From Candidatus Gastranaerophilales bacterium (GTDB taxonomy: Bacteria > Cyanobacteriota > Vampirovibrionia > Gastranaerophilales > Gastranaerophilaceae), in NCBI GenBank assembly GCA_944322625.1, contig CALUPN010000012.1, positions 1-36,180 on the forward strand: a DNA stretch of 36,180 bases. Reading direction: 5' to 3'. Both the position numbers and the translations under genes were made by a program. Shown piece by piece: positions 32,918 to 36,180 of the stretch; positions within the stretch are counted from its first letter, which is position 1; each line of letters begins with the position of its first letter. Under the pieces are notes generated by a model that saw only the letters and a list, made by a program, of their open reading frames with translations, made no database searches and was not told the origin of the DNA.

Positions 32918-33445
32918 ATGTTAACTAAAGAAGAATTGATAAATTTGATATTTACAAATGTAGACGCTTTTAATGATGAAATTAAGCAGGCAAGTGGAGC
33001 TATTGACCTGAGTGAAACAGATTTTTCAGGTATATCTCTTGACGGAATAGAGTTTGTAAATGTGGATTTGACATCATCTTCTTTTGCGGATTCACACCTT
33101 ACAGAAGTTAAATTTGACGGCTGTGATTTGACATCTGTTGATTTTACACGGGCAAATCTGGTTGAGTGTTCTTTCAATGAATCTGTTTTAAACGGTACGG
33201 ATTTTAGCTATTCAAAAACTGATTACTGCAATTTTTCGGATGCAGACCTTGCAGGTGCAATATTTCAGGGAGCTGATTTAACTAACTCGGATTTTTCTGC
33301 TGCAGAGAATTTAAGCGCCTGCAGGTTTGATGAAGAAACCGTCTGGCCGGATAATGAAAATCTGCCTGAAGACTTTGATGCAAGCTATTCTTCAGACTTA
33401 TCATCCCTGCAGGATGAAGATGATTATGAACAGTCTGATTATTAA
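32918..33445 (+). CDS. Pentapeptide-repeat protein
   Basis: A 175-residue protein with about 10 A(D/N)LxX-type pentapeptide units between residues 28 and 128 (LSETDF, LDGIEF, LTSVDFTRANL, LNGTDF, LAGAIFQGADLTNSDF), expected to form a right-handed quadrilateral beta-helix. The C-terminal 45 residues are acidic and Ser/Asp-rich (SSDLSSLQDEDDYEQSDY). It has no signal peptide, so it is cytoplasmic. It is last in the HD-GYP operon, 17 bp after the second regulator, with a GAAAGGA ribosome site. Some relatives mimic DNA or bind gyrase, but nothing here shows that. Confidence 0.93.
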   Translation: MLTKEELINLIFTNVDAFNDEIKQASGAIDLSETDFSGISLDGIEFVNVDLTSSSFADSHLTEVKFDGCDLTSVDFTRANLVECSFNESVLNGTDFSYSKTDYCNFSDADLAGAIFQGADLTNSDFSAAENLSACRFDEETVWPDNENLPEDFDASYSSDLSSLQDEDDYEQSDY

Positions 33446-33454
33446 TTGTAACAA
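33443..33454 (+). promoter_or_regulatory. Conserved upstream motif copy 3 (AATTGTAACAAT)
   Basis: Near-palindrome 79-90 nt upstream of the rpmB start codon, right after the pentapeptide gene's stop. A possible promoter with TTGTAA (33471) and TAAACT (33495), 18-bp spacing, lies between it and rpmB. Confidence 0.35.
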
Positions 33455-33533
33455 TACTTTACGATAAATACTTGTAAAATAAATTCTTTTAAGGTAAACT
33501 TAAACTACACTGGTAGAAAGAAGGAATATAATT

Positions 33534-33725
33534 ATGTCAAAACAATGTGAAGTATGCGGTAAAAAGCCTTTAAAAGCAGCCAAATTAACATTTTCTCATA
33601 AACAAATCGTTAAAAGACAAACTCCTAATTTACAGGAAATCAGAGTTAATGTAAACGGTCAGGCTAAGAAAATGACAGTTTGTACATCTTGCTTAAAAGC
33701 CGGAAAAGTACAAAAAGCTGTATAG
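33534..33725 (+). CDS. rpmB: Large-subunit ribosomal protein bL28
   Basis: A 63-residue bL28 with the zinc-binding CxxC pairs (CEVCGKKP at residues 5-12 and CTSC near 50-53), KLTFSHKQIVKRQTPNLQ and RVNVNGQ. It binds 23S rRNA near the E site. AGAAGGA precedes the ATG. It is monocistronic with its own terminator at 33753. The cysteine-bearing form indicates it is the zinc-dependent version (C+), whose paralogue swap under zinc starvation is known in some bacteria. Confidence 0.97.
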   Translation: MSKQCEVCGKKPLKAAKLTFSHKQIVKRQTPNLQEIRVNVNGQAKKMTVCTSCLKAGKVQKAV

Positions 33726-33752
33726 TAGTTATTTATATTAGAATTATGAATT

Positions 33753-33787
33753 AAAATACTTTAAGTTAGCACTTAAAGTATTTTTTT
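33753..33787 (+). terminator. Strong rho-independent terminator of rpmB
   Basis: AATACTTTAAG (33755-33765) pairs with CTTAAAGTATT (33772-33782), extendable by two more A-T pairs, with a 6-nt loop and a T tract through 33787. Confidence 0.9.
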
Positions 33788-33793
33788 ATTAAG

Positions 33794-33805
33794 TTTTGTA
33801 ACGAT
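33794..33805 (+). promoter_or_regulatory. Conserved upstream motif copy 4 (TTTTGTAACGAT)
   Basis: The same near-palindrome with one base change, 79-90 nt upstream of the ATG at 33884. A plausible promoter (TTGGAT-17-TATAGA) lies between. Confidence 0.35.
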
Positions 33806-33883
33806 TTTTATAAAGATTGAAATTGGATAAAATTTATATACTTTATATAGATGTAAGATGAATAAAACATAAGGAGACAAGAT

Positions 33884-34177
33884 ATGTCAACAGAAGTAAG
33901 CGCAAATGTATTAAAGTCTTTTTTAGCAAATGATTTAGGTATACGTAAACTTGATCGAAATCAGGCTCAAAAATATGATATAGATGCCGATAAATATGCA
34001 GAAGCAGATAAAGATGAAAACGGTATTGAAATAGATGAAATACTTCAAGATAGTGATTTGTATGAACAATTTGCAACACTTTATCTTGAAGAACAAGATA
34101 AAGAGAATTCAGTTAATGCTGAACAAGAGAAAGAAGAAGAGGCTAAAGTAAAGGATAAAGGCGAGAGCAAAGCATAA
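33884..34177 (+). CDS. Small acidic unknown protein
   Basis: A 97-residue, strongly acidic and lysine-containing protein. Residues 1-65 look helical (VLKSFLANDLGIRKLD, LYEQFATLYLEE). DKDENGIEIDEIL near residues 43-55 resembles an EF-hand-like acidic loop but is one residue short of the canonical spacing. The last 30 residues are a charged low-complexity tail (KEEEAKVKDKGESKA). There is no signal peptide. AAGGAGA gives a strong ribosome site, and it has its own promoter region and a terminator at 34205, so it looks well expressed. I do not recognise the family. Confidence 0.8.
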   Translation: MSTEVSANVLKSFLANDLGIRKLDRNQAQKYDIDADKYAEADKDENGIEIDEILQDSDLYEQFATLYLEEQDKENSVNAEQEKEEEAKVKDKGESKA

Positions 34178-34204
34178 AAGAGAATTATAAGGTATTTAAT
34201 TTTC

Positions 34205-34233
34205 AAGCGGGTAATATAATGACCCGCTTTTTT
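34205..34233 (+). terminator. Rho-independent terminator of the 33884 gene
   Basis: AAGCGGGT (34205-34212) pairs with ACCCGCTT (34222-34229) across a 9-nt loop, followed by T's to 34233. Confidence 0.88.
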
Positions 34234-34241
34234 ATTTATAA

Positions 34242-34394
34242 GAATTTGCGGAAAAATTAACATTTTTCTCGCAAATTCTCGGGAACGGTTTCACCTCTGG
34301 CCAGGTGCTATCCCGCACCCGCCCAGAGGTTTACACACCTTGCATCGGGTACGGAAAAACCTCAAAAATCTGTCAATTTTTGGATTTTTCCGCA
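34242..34394. other. Palindrome-rich intergenic element, candidate structured RNA
   Basis: About 150 bp between the 34205 terminator and the promoter at 34423 hold three nested hairpins. Hairpin 1 (34242-34278) is a 9+7-bp stem with one bulged T. Hairpin 2 (34293-34330) has an 8-bp outer stem and a 5-bp inner stem. Hairpin 3 (34352-34392) has 8 bp plus an inner stem with two bulges. Alternatively 34247-34257 pairs perfectly over 11 bp with 34384-34394, closing the whole region. An imperfect 19-base direct repeat occurs at 34279 and 34345. No open frame or known RNA consensus was recognised. The strand is undetermined. Confidence 0.55.
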
Positions 34395-34422
34395 CCCTCA
34401 TAATGTAAAAATCATAATAGTA

Positions 34423-34431
34423 TGTTATAAT
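34423..34431 (+). promoter_or_regulatory. Extended -10 promoter of the Ycf45-like gene
   Basis: TGTTATAAT matches the extended -10 consensus. Transcription would start near 34438, directly at the AGGAG that serves the 13-codon upstream ORF. So the hairpin element would lie upstream of, not inside, this transcript. Confidence 0.6.
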
Positions 34432-34449
34432 AAAATTAGGAGATCAAAG

Positions 34450-34491
34450 TTGAAACGTTGTCCGCCAAATGCGAGAGCAGAAAGGCTTTAA
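34450..34491 (+). CDS. Possible 13-residue leader ORF upstream of the Ycf45-like gene
   Basis: TTG at 34450 has AGGAG 7 nt upstream (34438-34442), and the frame encodes MKRCPPNARAERL before TAA at 34489-34491. It is in the same frame as the main gene, whose ATG follows 9 nt later and has no good ribosome site of its own. It may be a leader peptide giving translational coupling. Alternatively the TAA marks a sequence error or decay, and the protein once started here. Confidence 0.35.
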   Translation: MKRCPPNARAERL

Positions 34492-34500
34492 TATAAAAGA

Positions 34501-36069
34501 ATGATGAACAATTTACAATTTCAAAATGACCTCGAACGATTATTAGCAATAATGCCCCGGAAAGTAGTGTCTAATTTGTCAGCAGACAGATTGGATGATG
34601 TTATAGAAATTGTTTTGGATTTGGGAAGAATTCCGGAAGTTCGGCATGCCGGCGGAAAAATAGAAAAATTACAATCAGATGTTGTTAATGACGAAGATAT
34701 TGCATTTATAACATCACATCTTCAAGAATTTACTCATGACAATCGATCCGGAATTCCGGGGACACTGCACAGAATAAGTGCGATAAGAAACAGACAGGGA
34801 AAAGTGGTAGGGCTTACCTGCCGTGTCGGTCGTGTTGTTACAGGTACAATTGACTGTATAAAAGATATTTGCACACAGGGTAAAAGTATTTTGTTTTTAG
34901 GCCCTCCGGGGGTTGGTAAAACTACAAAATTAAGAGAAATTTCCCGCCTTGTCGCGGATGAATTAGGGAAGCGTGTTGTAATTGTAGATACTTCAAATGA
35001 AATTGCAGGCGACGGTGATGTTCCTCACCCTGCAGTCGGGACTGCAAGAAGAATGCAGGTTCCGCAGCCGGAATTTCAAAAAGACATAATGATTGAAGCT
35101 GTTGAAAACCATACGCCTGAAGTTATTGTTGTAGATGAAATCGGTACGGAGGCGGAAGCGCAGGCTGCCAGAACCATTGCTGAAAGAGGGGTTATGCTCA
35201 TTGCAACCGCACACGGCAACTGCCTTGAAAGTTTAATTAAAAACCCGACACTTTCTGATTTAGTCGGCGGTATCCAATCAGTTACGTTAGGAGATGATGA
35301 AGCTAAGAGAAGGGCTTCACAAAAAACTGTTCTTGAAAGAGAAAAACAGCCTACTTTTGATATTGTTATAGAAATTCTGGACAGAAATACACTTGCAGTT
35401 TACAGAAATACTTCCGAAGCAGTTGACTATATCTTAAGAGGCTGGCCGATAAGACCTGAAATTCGTAAAGTAGAAGAAAAGCACGAAGAAACAATTCAGG
35501 AGCCGGTAAAACAGGATGTGCCCGAACAAGCTCAAGATAACAGTATGAATTTTTCATTCTCCAGACAAAAATATGTTGAGCAGGCAAAACCACTTAAAAA
35601 GCTTTATTTATATGCTGTTTCAAGAACTATTGTTGAAAAATTAATAGAGCGTCTGGATCTGAATTTAGAATTAACAAGAAATATTGAAGATGCGGATATT
35701 GTGATTGCGCATAAAAATTTTGCTAAAGGCGGAGCTAAAATTCTTAATACCGCAAAAGAATACAGGGTTCAGATTTTTTATGTAAAAACAAACTCAATGG
35801 CTCAAATACAGAAGGTTTTGAAAGATGCGCTGGATATACGTCCCGGGGATGTAGAGAGTTTGCAGGGATATACAGACGATACCGAAAAAGCGCTTGATGA
35901 AACAAGAGATGCTATAAAAAGCATTATGGAAGGAGCGGAAGTTATAGAACTGGCTCCGCAGACTCCGCAAATACGAAAACTCCAGCATGAGCTTGTTGAC
36001 CAGTACAATCTGATAAGTACTTCCGTAGGCGAAGGAAACGACAGGCACTTAAGAATTTACAGAAAATAA
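34501..36069 (+). CDS. Ycf45-like protein: SpoIIIAA-type AAA ATPase with C-terminal R3H domain
   Basis: The 522-residue protein has a helical N-terminus, an ATPase core with Walker A GPPGVGKT (134-141), VVIVDTSNEIAGDGDVPHPAVG, Walker B VIVVDEIGTEAEAQAA and IATAHGN, resembling SpoIIIAA and secretion-type ATPases. The C-terminal part (about 365-522) has a linker and an R3H-type nucleic-acid-binding end (ELVDQYNLISTSVGEGNDRHLRIYRK). This is the Ycf45 family, which is encoded in some red-algal plastid genomes and is widespread in cyanobacteria. Function is unknown; single-stranded nucleic acid binding is expected from R3H. ATG-ATG starts the frame without a clear ribosome site. Confidence 0.9.
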   Translation: MMNNLQFQNDLERLLAIMPRKVVSNLSADRLDDVIEIVLDLGRIPEVRHAGGKIEKLQSDVVNDEDIAFITSHLQEFTHDNRSGIPGTLHRISAIRNRQGKVVGLTCRVGRVVTGTIDCIKDICTQGKSILFLGPPGVGKTTKLREISRLVADELGKRVVIVDTSNEIAGDGDVPHPAVGTARRMQVPQPEFQKDIMIEAVENHTPEVIVVDEIGTEAEAQAARTIAERGVMLIATAHGNCLESLIKNPTLSDLVGGIQSVTLGDDEAKRRASQKTVLEREKQPTFDIVIEILDRNTLAVYRNTSEAVDYILRGWPIRPEIRKVEEKHEETIQEPVKQDVPEQAQDNSMNFSFSRQKYVEQAKPLKKLYLYAVSRTIVEKLIERLDLNLELTRNIEDADIVIAHKNFAKGGAKILNTAKEYRVQIFYVKTNSMAQIQKVLKDALDIRPGDVESLQGYTDDTEKALDETRDAIKSIMEGAEVIELAPQTPQIRKLQHELVDQYNLISTSVGEGNDRHLRIYRK

Positions 36070-36133
36070 GGGAGCAATATTTGTCTATCCCCTTTTACCC
36101 CTGCCCAACTGGTTTCTTGATTTGTTTTATGGT

Positions 36134-36145
36134 TTTTGTTACGAT
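36134..36145 (+). promoter_or_regulatory. Conserved upstream motif copy 5 (TTTTGTTACGAT)
   Basis: A fifth related 12-mer near the right edge. By analogy with the other copies it may precede a gene beginning just beyond the window. The rest of 36070-36180 shows no gene. Confidence 0.25.
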
Positions 36146-36180
36146 TATATTCAAAATCGAACATAATACATTAGCTATAT

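Noticed and set aside
34242-34394. Known structured RNAs (SRP RNA, tmRNA, 6S RNA, RNase P RNA, or TPP/cobalamin riboswitches) as an explanation of the hairpin element
   Set aside because: None of the consensus pieces I know was found: no GGAAGGAAGCAGCC-type SRP loop, no tRNA-like tmRNA ends, no RNase P core, no riboswitch box. It also lies upstream of the promoter of the next gene.
1-36180. Insertion sequences, prophage or integrase genes
   Set aside because: No transposase, integrase or phage structural gene and no convincing terminal inverted repeats were recognised.

Overview
The window looks like a chromosomal segment of a low-GC, Gram-negative, non-photosynthetic member of the cyanobacterial phylum, most likely a Melainabacteria/Vampirovibrionia (Gastranaerophilales-type) gut bacterium. 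The assignment is an inference from gene content. An LdpA-type iron-sulfur protein and a Ycf45-type R3H ATPase are hallmarks of the cyanobacterial lineage. No photosynthesis gene is present. LPS-export genes, an autotransporter-like adhesin and a GT8 LPS-type glycosyltransferase indicate an outer membrane.

Layout. (1) 3-913: the tail of an unknown gene, coupled to a small HExxH zincin-like protein. (2) 895-8355, minus strand: an eight-gene, tightly packed operon lptB - lptF/G - phosphodiester glycosidase - DUF115 - dtd - rsmH - ftsL-like - ldpA, combining envelope biogenesis, translation quality control and cell division. (3) 8525-13115: a lineage-specific Gly/Tyr/Met-rich protein, tRNA-Gln(TTG) with a clear promoter and terminator, an 867-residue beta-helix/beta-barrel adhesin, and a GT8 transferase. 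(4) 13144-18170: obg, tsaD, murI and an AMIN/Amidase_3 cell-wall amidase. (5) 18350-19686: two small minus-strand genes (42 and 54 codons) and a HEAT-like protein. (6) 19743-23352: mtnA, and an ssb - DUF1537 kinase - pdxA operon. (7) 23479-26427: a 982-residue protein that appears to combine a Clp-N-like segment, a degenerate Clp-type AAA region, a degenerate FtsH-type AAA module and an intact M41 zinc-protease domain. This is the most unusual gene here. (8) 26483-28386: a parvulin lipoprotein and a GT2 transferase. (9) 28456-33445: a five-gene signalling operon (GAF/HD-GYP, exported TPR protein, two NarL-type response regulators, pentapeptide-repeat protein). (10) 33534-36069: rpmB, a small acidic protein, a 150-nt palindrome-rich intergenic element, and the Ycf45-like ATPase preceded by an in-frame 13-codon ORF.

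Regulation visible in the sequence: several promoters carry an extended -10 (TGnTAnnAT) at 12281, 18215 (minus), 23398 (minus) and 34423. There are strong rho-independent terminators at 9395, 18287 (minus), 26443 (bidirectional), 33753 and 34205. A near-palindromic motif, TTTTGTAACAAT or close variants, lies 79-92 nt upstream of four small or lineage-specific genes and rpmB-like genes, with a fifth copy at the right edge. The two main targets for follow-up are the pseudo-AAA metalloprotease and the structured element at 34242-34394.
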